Assembly (NCBI GenBank): GCA_964467255.1
Contig: CAYXPR010000008.1
Span: 1 to 64,000, forward strand
Length of the DNA stretch: 64,000 bases
Direction: 5' to 3'
DNA from: CAYXPR01 sp964467255
Lineage (GTDB): Bacteria; Pseudomonadota; Alphaproteobacteria; Rickettsiales; RGZB01
The notes beneath the pieces were generated by a model that saw only the letters and a program-made list of their open reading frames with translations, ran no database searches and had not been told where the DNA came from. Positions 34,755 through 44,381 of this stretch are shown one piece after another; the first letter of the stretch is position 1; each line of letters begins with the position of its first letter. The translations under genes were made by a program, and so were the position numbers.

Positions 34755-35350
34755 TTGGTAAATTAAAGGGCATGATTGAACAAGCGGGTGCTGACAGCGT
34801 GATTGTGGACGTGGGCGGCGTGGGTTACTTGGTGTTTTGCTCCGGTCGCACGTTGCGCCAGTTGAACCCAGGCCGTGAAAGCACGCTGTTTATTGAAACC
34901 CATGTGCGCGAAGATCATATCCACCTGTTCGGTTTTTCCGCAGAAGAAGAACGCCTGTGGTTCAAGCAATTACAAACCGTGAGCGGTGTGGGCGCAAAAG
35001 TGGCGCTGGCAGTACTTTCAGCACTGTCGCCTGACCAGCTGATTACCGCGATTGTATCGCAGGATAAAGCGGCGTTTAAAGCTGTGGCAGGCGTGGGCCC
35101 TAAACTGGCAGAGCGTATTTTAGTGGAGCTGAAAAGCAAAGTTTCCGGCCTTTCTATTGTGCCCAAAACGGGTGGTGGTGTTGCAACGGAAGCCGCAGGC
35201 GGTGAAATTGCTGATGCGATTTCAGCACTGATTAATTTGGGTTATAATCGCAGCGAAGCCTATGGCGCGGTACAAAAAGCGGCGCAAACGAATAAAAGCG
35301 CCAAGGTGGGTGACCTGATTCGCCTTGGCCTGAAGGAGCTGGCATCATGA
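34751..35350 (+). CDS. ruvA: Holliday junction branch-migration protein RuvA
   Basis: RuvA binds the four-way junction and loads RuvB. The start at 34751 (MIGKLKGMIEQ) gives 199 residues; the longer frame overlaps ruvC. It has an N-terminal OB domain, the helix-hairpin-helix pair (QTVSGVGAKVALAVLSALSP and VAGVGPKLAERILVELK) and a C-terminal RuvB-binding domain. It overlaps ruvB by 4 nt. Confidence 0.97.
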   Translation: MIGKLKGMIEQAGADSVIVDVGGVGYLVFCSGRTLRQLNPGRESTLFIETHVREDHIHLFGFSAEEERLWFKQLQTVSGVGAKVALAVLSALSPDQLITAIVSQDKAAFKAVAGVGPKLAERILVELKSKVSGLSIVPKTGGGVATEAAGGEIADAISALINLGYNRSEAYGAVQKAAQTNKSAKVGDLIRLGLKELAS

Positions 35351-36393
35351 CCGAGCGCCCCGTGATTACACCACTCATGCAGGATGAAGACACACAAGAA
35401 ATGACACTGCGCCCCTTGGCGCTGGATGAATTTATCGGCCAGCCACAGACGAAAGAAAATTTACGTGTGTTTGTGGAGGCGGCAAAAAAGCGCGGTGATG
35501 CGCTGGACCACGTGTTGCTCTATGGCCCTCCGGGACTAGGCAAAACCACACTGGCGCAGATTGTGGCACGCGAAATGGGCGTGAGCTTTCGTGCGACCGC
35601 AGGCCCGATTCTTTCTAAGGCGGGAGACCTTGCGGCCATCTTAACAAACCTGCAGCAGGGCGACGTGCTGTTTATTGATGAAATCCACCGCCTGAACCCT
35701 ATCGTAGAAGAAGTGCTGTATCCTGCGATGGAAGATTTCAAGCTGGATTTGATTATTGGTGAGGGTCCCGCCGCGCGCTCGATTCGCATCGACTTGCCGA
35801 AGTTTACGCTGGTGGGTGCTACCACGCGCATCGGCCTGATTGCAAACCCGCTGCGTGACCGCTTCGGCATTCCGCTGCGCCTTGAGTTCTATGATTTGAA
35901 AGAACTGAAGCAAGTGATTACCCGCGCCGCCGCGCTGCTGGAAGTAACACTGACGGATGATGGCGCGGAAGAAGTGGCGCGCCGTTCACGCGGCACGCCG
36001 CGCATTGCCGTGCGGCTGTTAAAGCGTGTGCGCGACTTTGCTGCTGTGGCAGGCAGCACCAGCATCAACGCCAAGGTGGCGGATGGCGCGCTCAAAAAAC
36101 TGGAAGTGGACATGCAAGGGCTCGATAGTGCCGACCGCCGCTACCTGCAATTTATCGCCGAGCATTATAGTGGCGGACCTGTGGGCATTGAAACGATTGC
36201 GGCCGGACTTTCCGAACAGCGCGACACACTGGAAGACACGATTGAGCCCTACCTGATTCAGCGCGGCTTTGTGCAGCGCACGCCGCGCGGGCGTATGCTG
36301 ACGCCCACGGCGTTTAAACATTTGGGGCTGACAGCGCCGAAAAGCCTTTCCTCGCAACTGGCGATTTTTGAGGACGGCAATGGTGAAGGCTAA
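35347..36393 (+). CDS. ruvB: Holliday junction helicase RuvB
   Basis: RuvB is the AAA+ motor of branch migration. The 348-residue sequence shows Walker A (GPPGLGKTT), Walker B (VLFIDEIHRL), sensor 1 (LVGATTRIG), the Arg finger region and a C-terminal winged helix (PYLIQRGFVQRTPRGRMLT). It overlaps ruvA and ybgC, so ruvC-ruvA-ruvB-ybgC is one tightly packed operon. Confidence 0.98.
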   Translation: MTERPVITPLMQDEDTQEMTLRPLALDEFIGQPQTKENLRVFVEAAKKRGDALDHVLLYGPPGLGKTTLAQIVAREMGVSFRATAGPILSKAGDLAAILTNLQQGDVLFIDEIHRLNPIVEEVLYPAMEDFKLDLIIGEGPAARSIRIDLPKFTLVGATTRIGLIANPLRDRFGIPLRLEFYDLKELKQVITRAAALLEVTLTDDGAEEVARRSRGTPRIAVRLLKRVRDFAAVAGSTSINAKVADGALKKLEVDMQGLDSADRRYLQFIAEHYSGGPVGIETIAAGLSEQRDTLEDTIEPYLIQRGFVQRTPRGRMLTPTAFKHLGLTAPKSLSSQLAIFEDGNGEG

Positions 36394-36826
36394 AGAGGTG
36401 GCAAAAAAGCCAGAGGTTAAAATCCACAGCGTGAGTTATCGCGTGTATTACGAAGACACGGATGCAGGCGGCGTAACGTATCACGCCAGCTATATCCGTT
36501 TTGCTGAGCGTGCCCGCACCGAGATGCTGCGCACGTTGGGCTATGGCCAAAAGCAAATGCGCGAGAAAGACGGCGTACTGTTCGTGGTACGGTTTTTAGA
36601 AGCAGAATATTTAAAGCCCGCGCATTTAGATGACATGCTGCACATCGAAAGCTGCGTGGAAAGCATGTCGCGCACCAGCATGGTATTGCTGCAAAAAGTA
36701 TATCGCGTGAAAGAGTTGCTGTGCGCCATGCGTGTGGTGATTATCTGTGTGAGCAAGGAAATGAAGCCGATACGCATTCCGCCGACGCTTAAAACCAAGC
36801 TTGAGAGCATGCAGTGCGTAGTGTGA
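36380..36826 (+). CDS. ybgC: Acyl-CoA thioesterase YbgC (Tol-Pal associated)
   Basis: This is a hotdog-fold thioesterase. YVRVYYEDTDAGGVTYHASYIRFAERARTE-type sequence (catalytic Asp in YEDTDAGG and the following Tyr/His) is the family hallmark. The ATG at 36380 (148 residues) has GAGGACGGC upstream and lies within the end of ruvB. In most alphaproteobacteria ybgC is followed by tolQ; here tolQRAB is about 23 kb away on the same strand. Confidence 0.94.
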   Translation: MVKAKEVAKKPEVKIHSVSYRVYYEDTDAGGVTYHASYIRFAERARTEMLRTLGYGQKQMREKDGVLFVVRFLEAEYLKPAHLDDMLHIESCVESMSRTSMVLLQKVYRVKELLCAMRVVIICVSKEMKPIRIPPTLKTKLESMQCVV

Positions 36827-37272
36827 GCTATATCCTATTGCTTGGCCTGCTGTTTTTTCCGCTTACGCTATCTGCTGCTCCTGCGCATATCAGTGAAGAG
36901 TGCGCCCATAAATTTCAGGTGTTAGAAGATGAGCTTTACTATGGCGGCAGATGCGAAAGCGATGCGGATTGTATGGTGACGCATTTCGGTTGCCCGTTCG
37001 GTTGCGGTACGCCGCTGAATAAAAAATTCGATACTGCCACGTTCGGCGTGAAGAAAAGACTGTATGAAAATGAATGTGGTGTATGCCGATACAGCTGCAG
37101 CAGTGAGCAAAAAGAACTCATGTGCGCCAAGGGCCAATGCCGGATGATTTATTACAGCGAGATTGAGGCATGGCGCGCCGAAGAAAAACGCAAAGCCGAG
37201 CGCGAGCGGCAGGAATTCATCGAGCACAAATACAATATCCCGAAGCGCGAAAGAACCGTCGGCCCGCAATAA
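36814..37272 (+). CDS. Secreted Cys-rich protein, unknown function
   Basis: I do not recognise the family. The GTG start at 36814 overlaps ybgC by 13 nt (a second GTG lies three codons on). A Sec signal peptide is clear (SYILLLGLLFFPLTLSAAPA). The mature domain of about 80 residues holds ten cysteines in a compact pattern (GRCESDADC, FGCPFGCG, ECGVCRYSC, LMCAKGQC), an even number that suggests a disulfide-stabilised periplasmic or extracellular fold. A charged, helical C-terminal tail of about 45 residues (WRAEEKRKAERERQEF) follows. Confidence 0.75.
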   Translation: MRSVSYILLLGLLFFPLTLSAAPAHISEECAHKFQVLEDELYYGGRCESDADCMVTHFGCPFGCGTPLNKKFDTATFGVKKRLYENECGVCRYSCSSEQKELMCAKGQCRMIYYSEIEAWRAEEKRKAERERQEFIEHKYNIPKRERTVGPQ

Positions 37273-37282
37273 GCAGCGCTGG

Positions 37283-40200
37283 TTATTTCTTACACAGACT
37301 GGATACGCGCTTAATCGCCACCGTCAGCATGGCGCTGGAAAGCTGGTCGTTCCCGCGCAGGTCACTGAAGAAGGTATCGTAACGGCTGAGCTCTTTCGCA
37401 TTGGAAAGTTCCCACGCGCCGATGGCGCCGGAGCATGCATCGTCGCTGCATGCCACTTTGATAACCTCGGCCGTGAGCAGTTGCTGCACATCGTAGATTT
37501 CTTCAATCATGGTTTTAATGGACAGCTTTTCCCAATAAGAGGCAGCAGGCAGGCGCGACGCACATTTGCGCAGCCACTCGAGCCCCAAGCGTGTGCCAAT
37601 GGAATAGTAGACTTCACCCACGACATGCACGGGGATTTTCTTCCGTGCCTGCTTTGCTACCTGCACGATATCGCAGGCTGCAGTGAGGGCGTCAAAGCGT
37701 GAAATACGCTCGGCCAGTTCTGCGGGAATGCCTTTGGATTTATATTCCATCAGCTTCTGGTCGCAGGATTTTTTCAGCGTGGGACTGATGATGCGGTCGA
37801 GGTGCTTGGCCACTTCGCCAATACCCGGCTTCAGTTCATCCACCAGATTGCCCACATTCATCGGGTGCGTGCTGTGGCGCAGCAGCCAGAAAGTGACGCG
37901 TTCAATCAGCGTTTTGGATTCATTGAACAGCTCCACCTGCGTGGCCGCGGGTACGGCACCATCGAGCGCTTCAATCGCGAGCCATGTGGCACGCAGGCCA
38001 AATGCATCACGCGCCACGGTGTAGGCACGTGCTACGTCGCAGCCTTTTAGCCCCGTATCTTCCAAGATGCGGAAGAAGAAGGTGAGGCCGACACGGTTCA
38101 CGATGCTGTTTGCCACCACGGTGGTGATGATTTCACGGCGCAGCTCGTGGCTTTCAATTTCCTTGCGGAATTTTTCGCGCATGGCGGCGGGGAAATAGAG
38201 CATAAGGTCGTTTAAGAAGTATGCTTCTTCCGGCAGGTTTGATTTGATGAGGTTCTCATACACTGCAATTTTGCTGTAGGAGAGCAGCACGGCAATTTCA
38301 GGCCGTGTGAGGCTCTGGCGTGCCGCCATGCGCTGGGCGATGGCTTCGTCATCCGGCAGGAACTCGATTTTACGGTTGAGACCGGCGCGTTCTTCCAGCG
38401 CTTTCATCAGGCGCTGCTGTGCTTCCAGTTGTCCGAGGCCTTGGTTCTGCGCAATGGTGATAGCCTGCGTTTGCAGGTAGTTGTCGCGCAGTACGAGTTC
38501 GGCGATTTCATCGGTCATACCAGCAAGCAGTGCATTACGCTTTGACACTGGCAGACGGTTGCTTTCGGTCGCTTTGCGTAGTGCGATTTTGATATTTACC
38601 TCGTGGTCGGAGCAGTCCACACCCGCGGAGTTGTCAATCGCATCGGTATTTAGTTTACCGCCGAGGAGCGCATATTCAATACGCCCGAGCTGCGTGAAGC
38701 CAAGGTTGCCACCTTCGCCCACCACTTTGGCGCGGAGCTCGCGCCCATTTACGCGCAGCACGTCGTTGGTTTTATCTCCCACCGTTTCGTTGCCTTCGGT
38801 GGAGGCTTTGACATAGGTACCGATACCACCATTCCACAGCAAATCCACCGGTGCGCGCAGGATGCCTTTAATCAGCTCTTCCGGCGCAAATGTATCTTTT
38901 TCAAGGCCGAGCGCCTTTTGCGCCTGCTTCGAGATTTTGATGGATTTCGAGGCGCGTTCATAAATGCCGCCGCCTTCGGAAATCAGCTTCGTATCGTAAT
39001 CTGCCCATGTGGAGCGCGGCTTTTCAAACAAGCGTTTGCGCTCTTTGAAGCTGGCCTTTGAGTTCGGCGTAGGGTCGATGAAAATATGCATGTGGTTGAA
39101 GGCTGCCACGAGGCAGATATGTTCTGACAGCAGCATACCGTTGCCGAACACGTCGCCCGACATGTCGCCCACACCAACCACGGTGAAATCTTGCTTCTGG
39201 ATGTCTTTGCCCATTTCACGGAAATGGCGCTGCACACCCACCCAGCCACCACGCGCGGTGATAGCCATTTTTTTGTGGTCGTAACCCGCCGAACCGCCGG
39301 AGGCGAACGCATCGCCCAGCCAGAAGCCATATTCTTCCGATACGCTGTTGGCGATGTCGGAGAAGGTGGCGGTGCCTTTATCAGCAGCGACCACGAGGTA
39401 GGGGTCGTCTTCGTCGTGACTCACAACGCTCTTTGGTGCAATAATGCGTCCGCCCTGAATGTTGTCGGTGATGTCGAGCAAGCCGCGCAGGAAGGTTTTG
39501 TAGCATTCGATGCCTTGTGCCAACACTTCATCGCGGTTGCCTTTTACCGGATATTTCACCACAAAGCCGCCTTTAGAGCCCACGGGCACAATCACGGCGT
39601 TCTTCACCATCTGCGCCTTCATCAGGCCCAACACCTCGGTGCGGAAATCTTCACGGCGGTCAGACCAACGAAGGCCACCACGCGCCACTTTGCCGCCGCG
39701 CAAATGGATGCCTTCTACGCCATACGCATACACGAAAATTTCGCGGAATGGGCGCGGCAACGGCAGATCCGGCACGCGTGCCGAGTCGAACTTGAAGGAG
39801 ATGTAGGTTTTTGGCTTATCGTTCTCAAGGCGCTGGAAATAGTTGGTGCGCAGCATGGACTGAATGGTTTCAGTCACCTGACGAATCACGCGGTCTTCCG
39901 CCACGTTGGTGACGGTGGTGAGGGATTTATCAATTGAGGGCAGCAGCGCTGCGGTTTTGCTTTCGCGCTCAGCACTTTTGATTTCCGGTGCGAAGCGTAG
40001 GCGGAACAGCTCAAACAACTTGCCCGCTAGAATCGGGTGCGAAGCCAGCGCTTCAGCAATGAAGTCATAACGGTAGGAGAAGGCGGTTTGGTGCACATAA
40101 CGACAGGTGGCACGCAGCGCCACCACTTGGCGCCATTTCATGCCCGCCTTGATGATGAGCATGTTGAGTGCATCGTCTTCAATTTCTTTATGCCACACCT

Positions 40201-42130
40201 TGAAAAGGGCTTCTTCGAATTCCGGCTTAATGCTTTTGATATACGCCAGCTCATTTTGCTTGGCGGCCTCGCTCATGGAGACGTCAATCCGCAGGCGCAG
40301 GTGGTGAATCCACACTTCTTTTTGGCCAGCAGGTTTCACGAGGAACGTCAATTCGTCAATCACGTGGAAGCCCATGTTTTCAAGGATGGGCAGCACGTTC
40401 GACAGCGTGACCTGCGTTTCCGGATGGAAGATTTTTAGTTGGTAGTAACCAGCGGGGCTGTCTTCCAGTTTATAAAGATCAATCGCCAGCGTGTTTTTGG
40501 TCACGGCATCCTTAATTTTCAGGATGTCTTTCATCGTGCCGCCGAAATGGTAGCGGCTGGTGTAAGACGCAGTGAAGGCGTCGGAGAATTCGCGGAACAT
40601 GGCCTCGCCATCGCGCTCACCGAAGCGGGCGATAACCGTGTCGTGCAGGCCGTCGAGCCAGCTATTGGTGACTTCAACGATTTCTTTTTCAATCGCGCTG
40701 ATGCTGGCTTTCGTCGCGCCGCTGGTTTTTACGATGACATGCAGGCGGGCGAGCGGAGAATCCGTTACCTGCGTGTAGTGGTCAATCACTTTGCCCTGGA
40801 AGGATTTTTCTAAGATGCCTTGAATCTGCTCACGCACCTTGGTGTTGAAACGCTCACGCGGCACAAACACGATGCAGCTGGCAAAGCGGTCGAAGCGGTC
40901 ACGGCGCAGGAACAGGCGCACGCGCGGACGCTTTGAAATTTCTACGATACCCATACAGATGTTGAAGAGCTCTTCGGTATTGATTTGGAAAATCTCATCG
41001 CGCGGATAGCTTTCTAAAATGGAGACGAGCTCTTTGCCATCGTGGCTCGCGGCTTTGAAGCCTGCTTTTTTCAGCACATATTCCATTTTGTGGCGCAGAA
41101 TCGGAATCAGCGTGGCGCTCTGGTAATACACGGATGAGGTGAAAAGGCCGAGGAAGCGGCGCTCGCCAATGACTTTGCCCTTGCTGTCGAAACGCTTGAT
41201 GCCGATATAATCCATGTGCACGGAACGGTGAATCACCGTTTTGCGGTTGGATTTGGAAAAGCTCACCAGTTCGTTTTTCTGCAGTGGCAGAATGGTTTGT
41301 GTGAGGGTGTCGATACCCTTGGCTTTATCTTCGGGGTAATACAGGTTGAAGATGCCGAGTGCCGCATTTTTATCGGCCACCAGCGTACCTTTTTTATCGA
41401 GCGTGTAGTCGCATGCGCCAAGGAAAGTGAAGTGATTGTCGGCCAGCCATTTGAAGAAGGCGAGGGTTTCATCGACCTCTGCCTTATCATACTCTTTCCC
41501 GACATGGCCGAGTTCGCGGATGGTGCTTTGCACCGAAGCGAGCATGGGTTTCCAGTCACGCACGGCGTAAGACACGGCTTCCAGCACATAGCTCATGCGC
41601 TGTTCGAGCGCTTTACGCTCTTCTGCGGTGGCGATGTAATTAATCTGGAACAGGATGATGGATTCTAAATTATCAGAGCCCGCACCGGACGCTTCCACCT
41701 TCACGGCGCGGCCTTCCTTGTTACGGGAAATCTGCATGATGGGGTGAATCAGCTGATACACGCGGTAGCTGGAAACATTGAGCTCGGCGCTGATGGAGTC
41801 AATCAGGAATGGCATGTCATCGACTTGAATGAGCACTGCTGTGCGGTCAGATTCCCACTCAGGGTTATAGACTTTTACCGAAAATTTCTTTTCGCCTTTA
41901 CGGAGCTCAATGAACGACCACAGGTCGCGCGCGGCATCGTGCAAGCGTTCTGGCTTGCGGGAAGAAAGATATTCTTCGGGTGCGCCATCAAAAAACAGGC
42001 GGGTGAAACTGTCGAACGCGGCATTTTTGCCTGCGCGCTTTCCGGCGGCGAGAATGGCATCGAGATATTTTTTGTTATTCCTTACGAAAGTTTTTTCTGC
42101 TTTCTTCTCACGCACATTTTGCTTGCCCAT
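37283..42130 (-). CDS. gdhB: NAD-specific glutamate dehydrogenase, large type
   Basis: This catabolic enzyme converts glutamate to 2-oxoglutarate. It is 1,615 residues, the expected size of the 180-kDa class found in many alphaproteobacteria and Pseudomonas. The N-terminal half carries ACT-like regulatory domains, and the catalytic core lies around residues 780-1180. Core motifs include LRGGKVARGGLRWSDRREDFRTEV, KNAVIVPVGSKGGFV (active-site Lys region) and the nucleotide fold VVGVGDMSGDVFGNGML. It is monocistronic, convergent with the Cys-rich gene. Confidence 0.98.
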   Translation of the reverse strand: MGKQNVREKKAEKTFVRNNKKYLDAILAAGKRAGKNAAFDSFTRLFFDGAPEEYLSSRKPERLHDAARDLWSFIELRKGEKKFSVKVYNPEWESDRTAVLIQVDDMPFLIDSISAELNVSSYRVYQLIHPIMQISRNKEGRAVKVEASGAGSDNLESIILFQINYIATAEERKALEQRMSYVLEAVSYAVRDWKPMLASVQSTIRELGHVGKEYDKAEVDETLAFFKWLADNHFTFLGACDYTLDKKGTLVADKNAALGIFNLYYPEDKAKGIDTLTQTILPLQKNELVSFSKSNRKTVIHRSVHMDYIGIKRFDSKGKVIGERRFLGLFTSSVYYQSATLIPILRHKMEYVLKKAGFKAASHDGKELVSILESYPRDEIFQINTEELFNICMGIVEISKRPRVRLFLRRDRFDRFASCIVFVPRERFNTKVREQIQGILEKSFQGKVIDHYTQVTDSPLARLHVIVKTSGATKASISAIEKEIVEVTNSWLDGLHDTVIARFGERDGEAMFREFSDAFTASYTSRYHFGGTMKDILKIKDAVTKNTLAIDLYKLEDSPAGYYQLKIFHPETQVTLSNVLPILENMGFHVIDELTFLVKPAGQKEVWIHHLRLRIDVSMSEAAKQNELAYIKSIKPEFEEALFKVWHKEIEDDALNMLIIKAGMKWRQVVALRATCRYVHQTAFSYRYDFIAEALASHPILAGKLFELFRLRFAPEIKSAERESKTAALLPSIDKSLTTVTNVAEDRVIRQVTETIQSMLRTNYFQRLENDKPKTYISFKFDSARVPDLPLPRPFREIFVYAYGVEGIHLRGGKVARGGLRWSDRREDFRTEVLGLMKAQMVKNAVIVPVGSKGGFVVKYPVKGNRDEVLAQGIECYKTFLRGLLDITDNIQGGRIIAPKSVVSHDEDDPYLVVAADKGTATFSDIANSVSEEYGFWLGDAFASGGSAGYDHKKMAITARGGWVGVQRHFREMGKDIQKQDFTVVGVGDMSGDVFGNGMLLSEHICLVAAFNHMHIFIDPTPNSKASFKERKRLFEKPRSTWADYDTKLISEGGGIYERASKSIKISKQAQKALGLEKDTFAPEELIKGILRAPVDLLWNGGIGTYVKASTEGNETVGDKTNDVLRVNGRELRAKVVGEGGNLGFTQLGRIEYALLGGKLNTDAIDNSAGVDCSDHEVNIKIALRKATESNRLPVSKRNALLAGMTDEIAELVLRDNYLQTQAITIAQNQGLGQLEAQQRLMKALEERAGLNRKIEFLPDDEAIAQRMAARQSLTRPEIAVLLSYSKIAVYENLIKSNLPEEAYFLNDLMLYFPAAMREKFRKEIESHELRREIITTVVANSIVNRVGLTFFFRILEDTGLKGCDVARAYTVARDAFGLRATWLAIEALDGAVPAATQVELFNESKTLIERVTFWLLRHSTHPMNVGNLVDELKPGIGEVAKHLDRIISPTLKKSCDQKLMEYKSKGIPAELAERISRFDALTAACDIVQVAKQARKKIPVHVVGEVYYSIGTRLGLEWLRKCASRLPAASYWEKLSIKTMIEEIYDVQQLLTAEVIKVACSDDACSGAIGAWELSNAKELSRYDTFFSDLRGNDQLSSAMLTVAIKRVSSLCKK

Positions 42131-42233
42131 AACGCCTTATATCCAGAAGTAATTTTTAGTATTTAAACCTAGCCGCGGGAGGAAATTTCCCTTAAGCTAA
42201 AGCCGGTTACCTTACTTGCGAGTGACAGATACC

Positions 42234-43028
42234 ATGCCTGAACCAAAAAGACAATCAATGACCGATAGTTTCGCACAGTTTATTCCCACGCTTTTAACCA
42301 CCAGCCGCCGCGCCGGTGAGTGCATCATGGGCCACTATGAAACGGCGGTAGCAGTGGATAAAAAAGAAGATTCCTCACCCGTTACGGCAGCCGATATTGA
42401 GGCTAATACATTGATAGTTAAGGCTCTTTTAAGCATGGCGCCGCAGATTCCGGTGGTGGCCGAGGAAAGCGACAACGCTACGCACATTGCTGAAATACCG
42501 CCGTTGTTCTGGCTGGTGGATCCACTGGATGGCACGAAAAGCTTTATCAAGCGCACGGGCGAGTTCACGGTGAATATCGGCCTGATTCAAAACCGCCGCC
42601 CCGTGATGGGTGTGGTGTATATCCCCGCCAAGGACGAGATGTATTTCACAGGTGAAAAAGGCGGCGCGTATTTTGCCAAGGGCAGCGAAAAGCCGCAGCG
42701 CATTGAAGTGCGCACCCCGCCGAAAGACGGCATGGTGGTGGTGGCGAGCGCCTCGCACCGTACGCCGGAAACCGATGAATATATCAGCACGCTGAAGGTG
42801 AAATCCTTCCTGCCGGTTTCAAGCTCGCTGAAATTTTGTGCGATTGCGAAAGGCGAGGCCGATATTTATCCGCGCTTCGGCCCCACCATGGAATGGGACA
42901 CTGCCGCAGGACAAGCCGTGCTTGAGGCAGCAGGTGGCACGGTGCACACACTGGAGGGCGCGCCTTTCATCTATGGCAAGGAATCATTCCGCAATGGCTA
43001 TTTCATCGCCCGCGGAAAATCGGTATAA
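42234..43028 (+). CDS. cysQ: 3'(2'),5'-bisphosphate nucleotidase (CysQ-type)
   Basis: CysQ hydrolyses PAP produced in sulfate assimilation; it belongs to the Li+-sensitive inositol monophosphatase superfamily. Metal-site motifs are VVAEESD, FWLVDPLDGTKSFIKRTGEFTVNIGL and MEWDTAAGQAVLEAAGG. I chose the ATG at 42234 (264 residues); the ATG at 42258 is equally plausible because conservation starts after it. An inositol-phosphatase relative cannot be excluded, but GTKSFIKRTGEFTVNIGLI favours CysQ. Confidence 0.9.
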   Translation: MPEPKRQSMTDSFAQFIPTLLTTSRRAGECIMGHYETAVAVDKKEDSSPVTAADIEANTLIVKALLSMAPQIPVVAEESDNATHIAEIPPLFWLVDPLDGTKSFIKRTGEFTVNIGLIQNRRPVMGVVYIPAKDEMYFTGEKGGAYFAKGSEKPQRIEVRTPPKDGMVVVASASHRTPETDEYISTLKVKSFLPVSSSLKFCAIAKGEADIYPRFGPTMEWDTAAGQAVLEAAGGTVHTLEGAPFIYGKESFRNGYFIARGKSV

Positions 43029-43064
43029 CTAATCAGCATCGTTTTTAAGGAAGAGGAAATAACT

Positions 43065-44282
43065 ATGCCACGTATTACAGCCCCCGCGATGGTGTACATC
43101 ACCGGCGAAGAAATGACCCGTTACTCCATGCAGTTGATTTTGGATCAGTGGATTACGCCGCATGTGGATACAAAAAACTGGCAGATGTTCGACCTTTCGT
43201 GCAAGCACCGCGATGCAACCAAAGACCAAGTGTTGAAAGATGTGATTGCAGCAGGCAAAAAAATCGGTGCGATTTTTAAAGAGCCGACCATTACCCCCAC
43301 GGCAGACCAAGCCAAAGAAATGGGGCTTTCCAAAGCGTGGGGCTCGCCCAACGGCGCGCTGCGCCGTGGCTGGAACGGCTTTGCGATTAGCCGCGACACT
43401 ATTCATGTGCCGGGCTTAAAACTGGGTTACGCTAAGCCGGTGATGTTCGACCGCCATGCAGTGGGCGGTGAATATAGCGCGGGTTCAAAAATCGTCGGTA
43501 AAGGCAAGCTGGTGATGAAGTTTATTCCGGCAAATGGCGGCGCCGAAGAAATCGTTGATGAGCGCGATTTGGTGGATGAGGTGAATGCGGCCGTGGCGTA
43601 TCACAACCCGTATGACAACGTACGCGCGTTAGCGCATCACCATTTTAGCCGAGCACTGGAAGCGGGCGTGGTGCCGCACATCGTGACCAAAAAAACCGTG
43701 TTCAAATGGCAAGAGCCGTTCTGGCAGATTATGAACGAAGTGTTTGAAAAAGATTTCAAAGAGAAATTTGCTGCCAAAGGTTTGCTGAAAACCACGGGCG
43801 GGAAACTATCGCACATGCTGTCCGATGCCGCGACGATGAAAATCATTGCATGGAAAGAGGGCGGCTTTTCAATGGTGGCGCATAATTATGATGGTGACGT
43901 GCTGACTGATGAAGTGAGCCAGTTCCACCGTTCGCCCGCGTTTTTGGATTCTTGTTTGGTGGGCGTGCGCGAAGATGGCAGCATCATTAAAGAATTCGAA
44001 GCCTCGCACGGCACAGTGTCTGACATGGAAGCGGCGCGCCTTGCAGGCAAGCGCACCTCGATGAACCCACTTGGCATGGTGGATGCGCTGACCAAAGCGA
44101 TGAACCACAGCGCCAAGCTGGCAGGCAAGGAAAAGGACGTTACGCCCTTTACCAAAGCGGTGTACGAAGCGATGTGCGAAACGCTGGTGAGCGACAAAGG
44201 CACCGAAGATGTGGGCGGCGGTTCGTCCACCGAACAATTCGTTGAGATTGTGGCGGGTAAGATTAAGTCAAAAATTGGTTAG
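43065..44282 (+). CDS. icd: NADP-dependent isocitrate dehydrogenase (eukaryote-like type)
   Basis: This TCA-cycle enzyme is 405 residues long. The sequence belongs to the subfamily shared with mitochondrial/cytosolic IDH: EEMTRYSMQLIL, CKHRDATKDQV, SPNGALRRG and EFEASHGTVSDMEAARLAGKRTSMNPLG. A GGAAGAGG site precedes the ATG. The last codons (AAAATTGGTTAG) have become the seed of the 16-bp tandem repeat that follows. Confidence 0.97.
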   Translation: MPRITAPAMVYITGEEMTRYSMQLILDQWITPHVDTKNWQMFDLSCKHRDATKDQVLKDVIAAGKKIGAIFKEPTITPTADQAKEMGLSKAWGSPNGALRRGWNGFAISRDTIHVPGLKLGYAKPVMFDRHAVGGEYSAGSKIVGKGKLVMKFIPANGGAEEIVDERDLVDEVNAAVAYHNPYDNVRALAHHHFSRALEAGVVPHIVTKKTVFKWQEPFWQIMNEVFEKDFKEKFAAKGLLKTTGGKLSHMLSDAATMKIIAWKEGGFSMVAHNYDGDVLTDEVSQFHRSPAFLDSCLVGVREDGSIIKEFEASHGTVSDMEAARLAGKRTSMNPLGMVDALTKAMNHSAKLAGKEKDVTPFTKAVYEAMCETLVSDKGTEDVGGGSSTEQFVEIVAGKIKSKIG

Positions 44283-44381
44283 GGCAAAAATTGGTTAGGG
44301 CAAAAATTGGTTAGGGCAAAAATCGGCTAGGGCAAAAATCGGCTAGGGCAAAAATCGGCTAGGGCAAAAATCGGCTAGGGC
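44281..44381. repeat. 16-bp tandem repeat between icd and the fucose synthase gene
   Basis: Six complete 16-bp units lie head to tail from 44281 to 44376. The first two read AGGGCAAAAATTGGTT and the next four AGGGCAAAAATCGGCT, with a partial unit on each side. The left partial unit is the 3' end of icd itself, and the right one runs into the stop region of the convergent gene. The two-variant block structure indicates stepwise slippage or unequal exchange. Confidence 0.97.

Noticed and set aside
44281..44381. Possible CRISPR array
   Set aside because: The units are directly adjacent 16-mers without unique spacers, and no cas genes are present.
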